A stretch of 64,000 bases of DNA from positions 1 through 64,000 of the forward strand of contig CAKQWJ010000003.1 of assembly GCA_934278925.1 (NCBI GenBank). The letters run 5' to 3'. Each line of letters opens with the position of its first letter. Position 1 is the stretch's first letter. A model generated the notes under the pieces. The model was not told the origin of the DNA, did not search any database, and saw only the letters and a list, made by a program, of their open reading frames with translations. Of the stretch, positions 14,100 to 23,186 are shown in pieces. The position numbers were made by a program, and so were the translations under genes. The stretch is from an uncultured Clostridia bacterium (lineage in GTDB: Bacteria; Bacillota; Clostridia; Peptostreptococcales; Anaerovoracaceae).

Positions 14100-15926
14100 C
14101 TATTTCGTCTCTTCTCCGGCCTTCTTGATTTCGTGATACAGAATCGTGTTGGTATCATAATCATAGAGAGCGTAATCGTACTTTGGATTCTCGTTGAATT
14201 CAACCAGATAGCACTTGTGTCCTGCCGGAATATCCAGTTCTCCGTACTTTCCGGTTGCTTTCTCTGCATCCGTCAGCTGCGTAAAGAAAATCTGGAACTT
14301 GTTTCCGTCGATGACACCCATATTGCCGTTATCATCCTTGGCCAGCGCCACATCCTTTCTGGCACCCAGGTACGCACAAGTTCTGCCGTCTTTGTAGCTG
14401 GTGTTCAAGGTGCTGTTGGACATACCGGATACATATACGTCCGGGTAGAAGAACAGAATCAGTTCTGCCGGAATGGTGGAATCCACATCATGTACGTTCG
14501 CGTCCTTCAGCTGCTTCTGTTTTTCCGGATACTTCACGGTTGGAGTTGCCGGATGACCCTTGTAATAATATTCATATTCGGAACCGTAGTACTTCTTAAC
14601 GAAAGCGGTAAACTCCGCAAAGTCCTTTTCGGATGTTACGCGTCCGCCCATGAGAACCATGACCTTCTTGTGATTCTTCACCGCATCCGCAAACATGCTG
14701 TCGCTGAAATGGTACCATGCCTTGAACGCCTTATCGTGCTTCTCCGCCTTCAGCTTATTCAGCTTGTCATTCATGTTGTACTGTTCCATGCGGGCCTTTG
14801 CCTGAGCCAGGAATTCCGCATCCTGGGATTCGAAGGTACCATCCTTACGGCCGACCCACCACTTCACGTTATTTGCGGATGCCACTGCCACATAGGTGTA
14901 CTTTCTGAGGCTGTAAGACTCATGATTTGCGGCATACTTCACATCTCTCGGATCTACGTAATGCCCCTTCTTCCAAGCGCTCTTGAGAAGCTTCCATTCT
15001 GCCTCGGTGGTATCGTATACGCTCTTGGCATTCTCACCGCCGTACAGCTGGTTGAAGAACACGTAGCTGGAACTTCCGTCTGACAGGAACGTCACATCGT
15101 AACGGTTTTCCGGCAGCTTCGTCTTGCATGCCAACTCCAGAACACCCTTTACATAGGTGTCCGTCAGGTAAATGTGGAACTTAGAATTCTTATTCAACGA
15201 TCTCAGATCCTGCACATACTTCCGCATGTAGTTCGTCATGGTAGCCACATTGCTGGTGGACATCGGATTCTTCATCTTCGGATTCTGCTGCACGTTCGGC
15301 GGCATCTTGGACCAATTATAGGATTTCTTTCGTGTCGTTGCGATGGTCGTCGGAATCGGTCTTCCGTCATCCCTCTTGGTGATATCCCACAGGGACAGGG
15401 AGAACTGCAGCGGTCCGTAGGTCGCATTCAGCACTGCAATGTTGTATTCCTGTGCAATTACGCCGGCATTCTTCACCGTAACGGTTTTCAGCTTTTTACC
15501 CTTCTTGTTGTAGTACTTAACTACAAAATTGTATTTACCCATTGCCGGTGCAGCCATGGTAAAATACTTTTTCTTTGAGGGAATCGAAGAAAGCTTTACG
15601 GTCTTGGATTTCTTCTTGGAAACCTTCTTGTCACAGTACATATAAGCCGTTGCCTTAATCTTATAGACCTTTTTCTTTCCCTTTACCTTCTTCAGTGTCT
15701 TTACGCCCGGAACGTATACATTCACGGTCTTGTAATCCACCTTTGCCTGTTTCACCTTTACCGTATAGCGACCTGCCTTTTTGGAATAGGTCTTTGCGGT
15801 TACTGCCGGTGCTGTACTTTTGGTCTCTGCCGCTGCCTGAAAGGATGCCACGTTAAATGGAATCACGCCCAAGCAGAGTGTCAGAATCAAAGCATAGACC
15901 AGGCCTTTTCTTTTGACATTCGTCAT
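14100..15926 (-). CDS. Exported protein with sialyltransferase-like HP and S motifs
   Basis: The 608-residue product has a signal peptide (residues 1 to about 36), a Lys-rich beta-type region (about 40-165) and a large alpha/beta region. Late in that region KGHP at 456-459 is followed by DSTIPAELILFF and GMSNST at 501-506. This order (HP motif, a few strands, then a Ser/Thr motif) is that of GT-B sialyl- and polysialyltransferases such as GT52 and GT38. Those enzymes are normally cytoplasmic, so a secreted version is unusual. The start at 15926 is chosen because GAAGGTGGAAGT precedes it. It is last in a run with a GT2 gene; the function is unproven. Confidence 0.55.
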   Translation of the reverse strand: MTNVKRKGLVYALILTLCLGVIPFNVASFQAAAETKSTAPAVTAKTYSKKAGRYTVKVKQAKVDYKTVNVYVPGVKTLKKVKGKKKVYKIKATAYMYCDKKVSKKKSKTVKLSSIPSKKKYFTMAAPAMGKYNFVVKYYNKKGKKLKTVTVKNAGVIAQEYNIAVLNATYGPLQFSLSLWDITKRDDGRPIPTTIATTRKKSYNWSKMPPNVQQNPKMKNPMSTSNVATMTNYMRKYVQDLRSLNKNSKFHIYLTDTYVKGVLELACKTKLPENRYDVTFLSDGSSSYVFFNQLYGGENAKSVYDTTEAEWKLLKSAWKKGHYVDPRDVKYAANHESYSLRKYTYVAVASANNVKWWVGRKDGTFESQDAEFLAQAKARMEQYNMNDKLNKLKAEKHDKAFKAWYHFSDSMFADAVKNHKKVMVLMGGRVTSEKDFAEFTAFVKKYYGSEYEYYYKGHPATPTVKYPEKQKQLKDANVHDVDSTIPAELILFFYPDVYVSGMSNSTLNTSYKDGRTCAYLGARKDVALAKDDNGNMGVIDGNKFQIFFTQLTDAEKATGKYGELDIPAGHKCYLVEFNENPKYDYALYDYDTNTILYHEIKKAGEETK

Positions 15927-15974
15927 ACTTCCACCTTCTCTCATTAACCTAAAAATCAGCGAACATAACGAATA

Positions 15975-17492
15975 CTATTTTCTCCCCTTTGCGAATTGGG
16001 ATCGAAGCTCCTTTCTGTAACGAAACCCGGATGCCAGTCTCGTCTTGAAAGCATTCTTATAAAAGCAGATTTTCTTTTTTCTATACTTTACAATGTATTT
16101 TCCGGAAACAAAAAAAGATTCCTTCTGCTTTCGGCTTAATCCCACCGATTCGTCAAAACTAGGATTCAACGTAATCGTATCTTGGTTAAATTCTAGAGTA
16201 AACCACCATTTATTACAAGGAGAAATCGGTATTTCAACTTTAAAGCTTCCAATTTCTGCCACGTGTTCGCCAACGTATCCCGCAACAAACCCCGCTTCCG
16301 CATATTCAAAATGAATCGGAATCTGTTTTCCTTGATTGGAACAGATGAACATCTTTTGGGGCGCGTGGGGGAGACAATCCGTCACACATCCTTCGATACA
16401 TGCGTTATTCCCATCCAATTCAATAGCGGTAACTCTCAGAAAGCTCGGCGCCGTGAGATTAATCAGCCTCAAATCATTATAATACAGAACCCCACGCTGA
16501 AGCGTTACCTCATCCAAAATTTGAAATCCATACTTCAACAGGAACAGATAAAGCCGTCGGTATTGATTTAATCCGTCATGTGTAGAAATCACCTTATCAT
16601 CAATACACGCTAGCGTCTGTTTCATCATTTGGATATAAGTATTTCGTTCTTCCGCATTCAATTGTTGAATTGCTTCAGGAATATATTTTCGCCATTGTAT
16701 ATCGTAACGAATCAAGTGCTGCACATAAGCAGGGACACAGCCATACTTTTTCTTTGTGTATTCTATCAGCTGCAAATAATAGTTCTTTGGAATATCCAGA
16801 TAGAATTCTTTCCGCATTCGAATGGTCCCGGTTAGAGAATCCCCCGTTTCGAAGCGGCGATAAAAGTACGTTGCATCTGCACAGATTCCCAGCTTCAGGC
16901 GCTTCAGAATTACAAAAGCATTGAACAGCGCATCTTCCGCGGTTCGCAGTCTGCCGTCAAATCGCACATCTTGAATCGCTTCACTCCGAAACACAGAATT
17001 GCCGATTGCCGATTGAACGTATTCCGGGTTCGCCTTAAGATCGATTACTTGATTTCCGTTTTCAAAACGCCAGTTCAGGGCATGTTCTTTTCCATGAAAA
17101 TCCCCTACATGCTCCAGTCGACAAACGCATACGTCAAATGCATCCTTTTCCTGTTTATACAAGTGATACACCTTTTCCAATATGGTCTGCGAATAGTAAT
17201 CATCAGAATCCAGAAAAGCCGTATACTCTCCTTCGATTTTTTCCATTCCGATATTTCTTGCGCTGGCGACCCCACCGTTTTCCTTGTCGATGTATATGAT
17301 ATTTTCCGGAAACCGTTGAAAATACTTTTCGCACATTTCGCCGGAATTATCTTGGCTTCCATCGTTTACCAGAATCAATTGAACGTTCTCTTTGAATCCG
17401 ATAGACTGCTTTATGACGGATTCGATGCACTCTTCCAGAAATGCCTCCGCATTATATACCGGTACGATAATTGAAAACTTGTACTTATTCAA
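15975..17492 (-). CDS. GT2 glycosyltransferase with C-terminal beta domain
   Basis: The N-terminal domain is an intact GT-A transferase (FSIIVPVYNAE, NDGS, FLDSDDYY), probably using a nucleotide sugar in the cytoplasm. The C-terminal part (YYNDLRLINL onward, about 330-505) resembles the middle region of the 860-residue protein at 31673-34255 (VYNGHRLINL), so this protein looks like that protein without its CDP-glycerol transferase domain. I place the start at TTG 17492, directly behind AGGAGGGAGAA; no ATG fits. About 505 residues. Confidence 0.8.
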   Translation of the reverse strand: MNKYKFSIIVPVYNAEAFLEECIESVIKQSIGFKENVQLILVNDGSQDNSGEMCEKYFQRFPENIIYIDKENGGVASARNIGMEKIEGEYTAFLDSDDYYSQTILEKVYHLYKQEKDAFDVCVCRLEHVGDFHGKEHALNWRFENGNQVIDLKANPEYVQSAIGNSVFRSEAIQDVRFDGRLRTAEDALFNAFVILKRLKLGICADATYFYRRFETGDSLTGTIRMRKEFYLDIPKNYYLQLIEYTKKKYGCVPAYVQHLIRYDIQWRKYIPEAIQQLNAEERNTYIQMMKQTLACIDDKVISTHDGLNQYRRLYLFLLKYGFQILDEVTLQRGVLYYNDLRLINLTAPSFLRVTAIELDGNNACIEGCVTDCLPHAPQKMFICSNQGKQIPIHFEYAEAGFVAGYVGEHVAEIGSFKVEIPISPCNKWWFTLEFNQDTITLNPSFDESVGLSRKQKESFFVSGKYIVKYRKKKICFYKNAFKTRLASGFRYRKELRSQFAKGRK

Positions 17493-17568
17493 TTCTCCCT
17501 CCTCTTGTGTCTCTATTACTTCCAAAAGCGAAATCTGAACTTCCGCCGACTCGTATACCCATTGAATA

Positions 17569-18825
17569 TTAAATCATATACCGTCCGCCGTGACCGATAT
17601 GGTTCAGGTACACCAGCTGGGATCCCATATGGAGAACCAGAAGCCCGATGCCTACGACAAAATAGGCGATTTTCAGATTCTTCTTTCCCTTGCAGAACTC
17701 CGGATCGTACAGGTTCTCGACGAACTTTGCCATGCTGATTACGAACATCAGATATACCGCAACCTTTTTTCCCCAGGCAAAATTACCGTGAGTCGCTCTC
17801 GGACCGCTTTCCGAGAAGGTGAAGTGTTCCGCATATCCCCACAACACCGTCAGCCAGCCCACCGCGAATTCCGGTTTCTTTAACGACTTCAGGTTAAAAG
17901 CAAGTACGAACAGCGGAAATGCCAGTCCGGCAATAATACTCAGTGTGATGGAAAAATCCTGATTGAAGTAGGCCCGCCCCAGATCGATGACCACCTTGGA
18001 GGCTTCTTTTCCCGCTTCCACAGACGCCTGCTGGGTATCCTTTCCGAATAGGGTTTGATTCAGCATTAGGAAGTAAATGCAGGCCGGAAGCATGGTGAGT
18101 CCCATGATTACCACCTGTCGAAAGCGATACGCCTTGGATACGATGCGGCAATCCCTTATCTCCGATATATCGACGGTAAGGAATACATCCGCCAGCAGTA
18201 CCATCGCTGCCGCCGGGAAGAAGGCCATGATAAAGCTTGGTTTCGCCCAGGCAGACAGCAGAAATGTCACCGCCAGAAGAATCCAGGATTTCACGGAAAT
18301 CCCTTCCATATAATTCTCGTATACCTTGTAGAAAACCAGCAGTGCAAAGATGGAGAACACCGTCACCATAATCTGTGTGGGATTCTGCCACGCGTATTTG
18401 CTCTGAGTCTTTGCATAGAAATACGGCATGTACTTCGGAATGTAAATCGGTCCTGTGTACAACGCCACCAGAGAAAGTACTTCTGCCGGAATCCGGGTCT
18501 TGGTGATTCCTTTCGTGAAAAACCGAATCAAGAGGTAGTTCCCCACCACCGTAAAGAGCACCAGCAATCCGATTACCGCAGCGATGCCCCAAGGACTGGC
18601 AGTTACCTTGTCCATGTATTTCACCAGAAATCCGATCATCCGATAGGTGTACTGGTCGCGTCGGGCAATATTCAAGTGAAGTGCCGTGTCCGAAAAATAT
18701 TTTCCGTTATACAGAATACTCTGCCGATACGCCAGCAGAGTTTCCATCGCAAATGTCAGCACCAGACAGATACCGAACACGATATCTGCCGGTCGCTGCA
18801 GCCGTTCCAATTTATTTTTTTCCAT
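17569..18825 (-). CDS. Polytopic membrane protein, GT-C-like
   Basis: This 418-residue protein has about nine to eleven hydrophobic segments and a short loop (FSDTALHLNIARRDQY) after the first one, at the place where GT-C transferases carry their acidic motif. It could transfer sugar from a polyprenyl carrier outside the membrane, or be a polymer-handling protein; no family was recognised with certainty. The ATG at 18825 lies 14 bases inside the CapK-type gene, so the two are coupled. It sits between the adenylate ligase and a GT2 gene. Confidence 0.55.
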   Translation of the reverse strand: MEKNKLERLQRPADIVFGICLVLTFAMETLLAYRQSILYNGKYFSDTALHLNIARRDQYTYRMIGFLVKYMDKVTASPWGIAAVIGLLVLFTVVGNYLLIRFFTKGITKTRIPAEVLSLVALYTGPIYIPKYMPYFYAKTQSKYAWQNPTQIMVTVFSIFALLVFYKVYENYMEGISVKSWILLAVTFLLSAWAKPSFIMAFFPAAAMVLLADVFLTVDISEIRDCRIVSKAYRFRQVVIMGLTMLPACIYFLMLNQTLFGKDTQQASVEAGKEASKVVIDLGRAYFNQDFSITLSIIAGLAFPLFVLAFNLKSLKKPEFAVGWLTVLWGYAEHFTFSESGPRATHGNFAWGKKVAVYLMFVISMAKFVENLYDPEFCKGKKNLKIAYFVVGIGLLVLHMGSQLVYLNHIGHGGRYMI

Positions 18826-20119
18826 TCTCGTCCACCTTGCATACAATCATTCGCAGCTTGCCGTTGCTGTCCGGCGGAATGGAGTTGGACCATTCGAAGT
18901 CGATGTCCATATGGTGCTTGAATCTTTTGTTCAAAGCCTTATCCAGTTCCTTTTCGATCTGCTCCAATGTTTTCGGGGATTCCTTGCTCTGTACGCATTG
19001 AACCACGATATGGGTGTAGGAATCCTGCACGAAACGAATCTGAACCACATCCTCGCAATGAGCGATAATCGGGGCGATTTCAAAGAAGGTGGTCACCTCA
19101 CCGGTGTCATAGCGGAAGAAGTCGTTCATTCGTCCCTGAAGACCGGTCACGTAACGAACGCCGTCCCGCACTTCGGAAATGGCCTTATCACCAATCTTAT
19201 AGTTAATCAGCGGAATGTCCGTCTTGAACAACGGGGTGATTACCACGGAACCCGCATCGGCCAGCCGGTCGTTTTCGTCATAGATATTGATTACATATGC
19301 ATCGTAATGAATGATATGCTCCGGGCTGTCGAAAAGCTTCAGCATGCAGGAACCGGTTTCGGCGCTGCCGTACGCATCGATAATTCCATCTCCCAGAATT
19401 TCCTTGAACAGCTTTCTGGCTGCCGGATCCGTCATCTCGCCGGAGGCGCAGAAGAATTTCGGCTGCCAAATTTCGCTGTGATTCTCCTTGCAGTACAGGC
19501 AGAGACGCATCAGTTCCGTCTTGTTCATGTACAGGAAATCCGGTTTGTATTCGTTTACCTGCTTGATCATGTCCTCTTCCGGTGCATATTGATTCAGAAA
19601 ACCTCTTCGGAGGATGCCGAATTTCTGCAGGAACGTATCCGCACCGGCGGAAGTACTGTGAGCACTCTTTCGGCTCATGGTCTTTCCGCGGAACGGGTTG
19701 TATCCCGCCATACACATTACCCGGAACCAGTCGGCCATCATGAAAGCCTTCTCCTTCGGAGAATACAGAAGCATCAGCGGCTTTCCGGAAGAACCGCTGG
19801 TAGTGTCGTGAAACCAATCCTTGTACTTCGGTTTTTCCGCTTCTTCGTTCATCCACGCACGAAGTTCATCCTTGGTGAGAGGCGGCAGCTTCACCAAATC
19901 CTCCGCAGTACGGATATCCTCCGGCTTCACACCGGCTCTGTCAAAACGCTCCCGATAGAACGGGATCCGGTACGCCTTCTTCATGAGCTTGTGAAGACGC
20001 TTCTCCTGAATCTTCTTCAGGCGAATGTAGTCATCTCCCTTCGGATACTTTCTGTTCAGTTTCATCAGGTCAAAGAACAGAAATACGTTTACCATTTTTT
20101 TCTGCAATTTATCCAGCAT
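18812..20119 (-). CDS. CapK/phenylacetate-CoA ligase-like adenylating enzyme
   Basis: The 435-residue protein belongs to the ANL adenylate-forming family of CapK/PaaK type. The P-loop-like motif DTTSGSSGKP is at about residues 107-116, with YGSAETGSCM and LQGRMNDFFRYDTGEV later. Such enzymes in surface-polymer loci activate a carboxylic acid for transfer, although the substrate here is unknown. It has AGGAGGG nine bases before its ATG and is followed with overlap by the membrane protein gene. The ATP-grasp gene lies 14 bases upstream. Confidence 0.85.
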   Translation of the reverse strand: MLDKLQKKMVNVFLFFDLMKLNRKYPKGDDYIRLKKIQEKRLHKLMKKAYRIPFYRERFDRAGVKPEDIRTAEDLVKLPPLTKDELRAWMNEEAEKPKYKDWFHDTTSGSSGKPLMLLYSPKEKAFMMADWFRVMCMAGYNPFRGKTMSRKSAHSTSAGADTFLQKFGILRRGFLNQYAPEEDMIKQVNEYKPDFLYMNKTELMRLCLYCKENHSEIWQPKFFCASGEMTDPAARKLFKEILGDGIIDAYGSAETGSCMLKLFDSPEHIIHYDAYVINIYDENDRLADAGSVVITPLFKTDIPLINYKIGDKAISEVRDGVRYVTGLQGRMNDFFRYDTGEVTTFFEIAPIIAHCEDVVQIRFVQDSYTHIVVQCVQSKESPKTLEQIEKELDKALNKRFKHHMDIDFEWSNSIPPDSNGKLRMIVCKVDENGKK

Positions 20120-20133
20120 TTATAATTTCCCTC

Positions 20134-21366
20134 CTATTTCCACACCAGGTCGCGAGTAATGTCATCCGATTCGCATTCCACATGCAGAATGTCTTTAATT
20201 TGTTCTACTCTCTCCAGCCATTGCTTCTCGGATTCCGCTTCCACAATCAGCGCCAACCGATTGGTCTTGTTCAGCTTCTCCACCGGAACGTCCATTCCGA
20301 TATGCAAATTATCCAGTTGATTGCGGTGCACATACGGCAATGCCTTTACTTCCTCCAGACCCGAGATGCTCTTCACCGTTCCAAAGGGCACGTAGAAGGC
20401 CTTGTATCCGGAATACTTCCCGGTAGCTTTCGATTGCGGCATCTCTTGAAGCTTCCCCAAAGCAATGTCTACCAGGAATTTCTCCACATTGATTCCCGTT
20501 TCCAAGGAAATCAAATCCGATGAGATGTACACGCCGCCGCCTCTGGCCGCCGTCTCCAGCAGGTAGATTTCGTCGCCGTCCATGATAAATTCGCTGTGCG
20601 TCAGTCCCTGCTTCAGCCCAAAGGCTTCGATGATTTCCCGATTTCGCTCCAGCACGCGCCGTACCGTCTCCGGATTTCGTACCGACGGTGTTCGGCGGCT
20701 TTCCGCTGCGTAAGCGTTCTCAATATCGAAATAGTGGGTGTCTCCGATAATCAGATTCCGGAACGTTCCGTCAAAAGCCATCCCTTCCACGAAGAACTCC
20801 ATTCCCATGGCCATCTTCTCGATGATTACTTCTCCGCTGGATGAGAATCCGGCACTCTCCTCAAAATGTTTCCGAATATCCTCTTCCGAATCGCAGGAAT
20901 AGATTCCCCGGCTTCCCTGGGAATCCAGCGGCTTAATGATGACCGTCGTTTCCTCCAATTCTCGCCAAAAGGACACCGCATCCTCTGCGGAAGTTACGGT
21001 GCGGTTCGGAAGGCACGGAATTCCTGCCGCTTCCATCACTTCCCGCATTCTCGATTTATCGGTAAAAAGAAGTCCCGTCTCGTAACCGATTCCCGGCAGA
21101 CCCATCTGTTCTGCCACGTAGGCCACGGTGCGAACAGAGATGTCCGTCTGATCCGTAATGATTCCGTCGATTTTCTGTTCTCGGCAGAAGTTCAACGCTG
21201 CATCCTGATCTCTCACGTCGATGAGACATCGCTCCTTGATGTAGGGTTCAAATGCTTTGTCTATTACCGGTGCAATCAGCACCACGTCGTTTTCTTTTGA
21301 CGCCTCCTGAACCAAAGGAAGCTGGAAATCACCGGCTCCCACGATTGCAATCTTTTTTCTTCTCAT
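20134..21366 (-). CDS. ATP-grasp ligase
   Basis: This 410-residue protein has a PurK/CarB-like N-terminal Rossmann part (KIAIVGAGDFQLPLV), the ATP-grasp core (FTDKSRMREVMEAAGIPCLP, VIIKPLDSQGSRG) and Mg-binding residues around HSEFIMDGDEIYLLETAARGGG. It should form a carboxylate-amine bond via an acyl phosphate. With the adjacent CapK-type enzyme it suggests that an amino acid or acyl group is attached to a sugar or polymer precursor. It appears to be the first gene of the run 21366-14100. Confidence 0.85.
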   Translation of the reverse strand: MRRKKIAIVGAGDFQLPLVQEASKENDVVLIAPVIDKAFEPYIKERCLIDVRDQDAALNFCREQKIDGIITDQTDISVRTVAYVAEQMGLPGIGYETGLLFTDKSRMREVMEAAGIPCLPNRTVTSAEDAVSFWRELEETTVIIKPLDSQGSRGIYSCDSEEDIRKHFEESAGFSSSGEVIIEKMAMGMEFFVEGMAFDGTFRNLIIGDTHYFDIENAYAAESRRTPSVRNPETVRRVLERNREIIEAFGLKQGLTHSEFIMDGDEIYLLETAARGGGVYISSDLISLETGINVEKFLVDIALGKLQEMPQSKATGKYSGYKAFYVPFGTVKSISGLEEVKALPYVHRNQLDNLHIGMDVPVEKLNKTNRLALIVEAESEKQWLERVEQIKDILHVECESDDITRDLVWK

Positions 21367-21441
21367 TATACCAATTCTTTCTGTTTTCTTTAACGTCAGT
21401 GAGTCTATTGTATCACACTTTGGAAAAGGCGAACACAGCGA

Positions 21442-21470
21442 AATCGCATAGGACGATGTCCTATGCGATT
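21442..21470. terminator. 13-bp inverted repeat between L,D-transpeptidase and ATP-grasp genes
   Basis: AATCGCATAGGAC and GTCCTATGCGATT form a perfect 13-bp stem with a 3-base loop, 33 bases after the L,D-transpeptidase stop. The U run is short (UUUCG), so it is a strong hairpin with only moderate terminator character. Confidence 0.6.
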
Positions 21471-21502
21471 ATTGAATTCACTATACAATAAATGCTGTTG
21501 AA

Positions 21503-23062
21503 CTAATAGCTGACTACACGGGTCTTAGTCGGAACGTTCTTATAAATCCACTTTGCCTCACCGGTGAACATTCTGGCACAGCCCTTGGTGTTCGGCTTAT
21601 CCTTTACCGGCTTCAGCATTTTATTAGTTCCTTCTCTCCAACATACGGTATGGAAAGCATTTCCTCGTCCGGAGGAACCCTTCTTTCCAAATGCGGACAG
21701 ATACTTATAATAATATCTCAAGCCCTTATTGGTAACACGATGCCGATCGTACTGTTTCCGAATCAAAATATAATTCATATTGGTCGGTGTCGGATGGGCA
21801 AACGTACCGGTAGAACAGCGATAGGTCTTCTTGAGAACCCATTTGCTGTGCTTGTTGGCTCTCTTGAACACGTATACCTTCTGGGTATACTTGCTGAGCC
21901 AAATCAGATAATTGGTCGAGCTCTTGAACTTTTTCTTGTTCACGTAGCTCTCCTTCACGCTCTTGCTCCAGTCATTGGACTTTCCTGCAACGTGGTTCTT
22001 CAGCTTAATGGATTTGTAATTCACCCAGCCCTTTTTCTTCAGGTTCTTGTCATCAAAATATACCCTCTTTACCACGCCGTACTGCGGAACAACTTTCGGG
22101 CTCTTCTTTTTGATTACCACAGTCTTTCCCTTTGGAAGATAACCGATTACTTTTTTGCTCTTTGCGGATTTATAAATCGGAATGCGCTTTTTTGACTTCG
22201 CGGTGAACCAATAATTCCGCACCGCTATCGTCAGATACTTCCCTGCGGTGACCTTTCCGCTTCTTACATGAGTCGAAGCAGCGGCATCCGTAGTATTCGC
22301 CGCCTGAACCCAGTAATAGTAGGATCCGCCTTTTCTACGCTCGGAGAATGAGGTGCCGGTTACCGTTTTAAGCGGCTTGCTCGGACGAGTGGTCTTTGTA
22401 TTCCGATACACGTAATAACAGTTGGCCCCCTCAACCTTATCCCAAGTCACTTTAATCAAGTTGTCCTTCTTTGCGCAAGTCGCCTTCAAATCCGTGACTT
22501 TTCCCGGGAACTTCACGGAATAAGTCTCCTTAGACTGAATACTAACTTCCTTCGCCGAAGCATCTTTGGCCTTCGCCTCAAGGCAATACACATGGCCATC
22601 TTCTACCGCAATCGTCGCCTTGCTTCCCATCGCGATACCGGTGGCCACGGCCGCATTTTTCGTCTGATCGAAGACATCAAAAGTCTGTGCTGTGTATCCG
22701 GCAGTGGCATCCAGCTCGCACTGAATGGTGACCTTCTTCGTTCCGGATACGTTCAGATACAGGCTGTTGCTCACCGGGGCAACCGTCATCTTCAGGTCAT
22801 CCGTCACCACTTCTGTAGAAGCGGCAGTCCCGGAAGCATTCGGATCCGTATTCTCATCCTCCGCCTGCTCTTCATCACCTGCACCGGATTCTTCTGTCTT
22901 TGGTGTATCCTCCTGCACCGTTTCGTCGATCGGTGTCGAAGCATTTGGTGTATCCACATCCGCAAATGCGATTGCGCCTTCCAATAAGGTGCCCAAACAC
23001 ATAATTAATGTTAAAAGCAAGGCTACGTACGCTACGGCTTTCTTTCCGTTCTTTTTAAACAT
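21503..23062 (-). CDS. Secreted L,D-transpeptidase with variant active site
   Basis: The 519-residue protein has a signal peptide (to about residue 35), an acidic Thr/Glu-rich region, a fibronectin III-like domain (TDLKATCAKKDNLIKVTWDKV ... YYYWVQAAN), an SH3-like segment and a C-terminal YkuD domain. The catalytic part reads GNAFHTVCWREG then TKGCARM; the cysteine and arginine are kept but the usual SHGC is TKGC. It probably cross-links or modifies peptidoglycan outside the cell. It is monocistronic by spacing, downstream of tagGH on the same strand. Confidence 0.8.
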   Translation of the reverse strand: MFKKNGKKAVAYVALLLTLIMCLGTLLEGAIAFADVDTPNASTPIDETVQEDTPKTEESGAGDEEQAEDENTDPNASGTAASTEVVTDDLKMTVAPVSNSLYLNVSGTKKVTIQCELDATAGYTAQTFDVFDQTKNAAVATGIAMGSKATIAVEDGHVYCLEAKAKDASAKEVSIQSKETYSVKFPGKVTDLKATCAKKDNLIKVTWDKVEGANCYYVYRNTKTTRPSKPLKTVTGTSFSERRKGGSYYYWVQAANTTDAAASTHVRSGKVTAGKYLTIAVRNYWFTAKSKKRIPIYKSAKSKKVIGYLPKGKTVVIKKKSPKVVPQYGVVKRVYFDDKNLKKKGWVNYKSIKLKNHVAGKSNDWSKSVKESYVNKKKFKSSTNYLIWLSKYTQKVYVFKRANKHSKWVLKKTYRCSTGTFAHPTPTNMNYILIRKQYDRHRVTNKGLRYYYKYLSAFGKKGSSGRGNAFHTVCWREGTNKMLKPVKDKPNTKGCARMFTGEAKWIYKNVPTKTRVVSY

Positions 23063-23186
23063 ACATCTTCCTTTCTCATCAAGTTGACAAATTCATTTCT
23101 TTATTTCTACGATTGTAGCACAGTGAGACCAAAATCTCAATAAATAAACTACCACAAAGGGATTTTATAAAAATCATTTCATGAGC

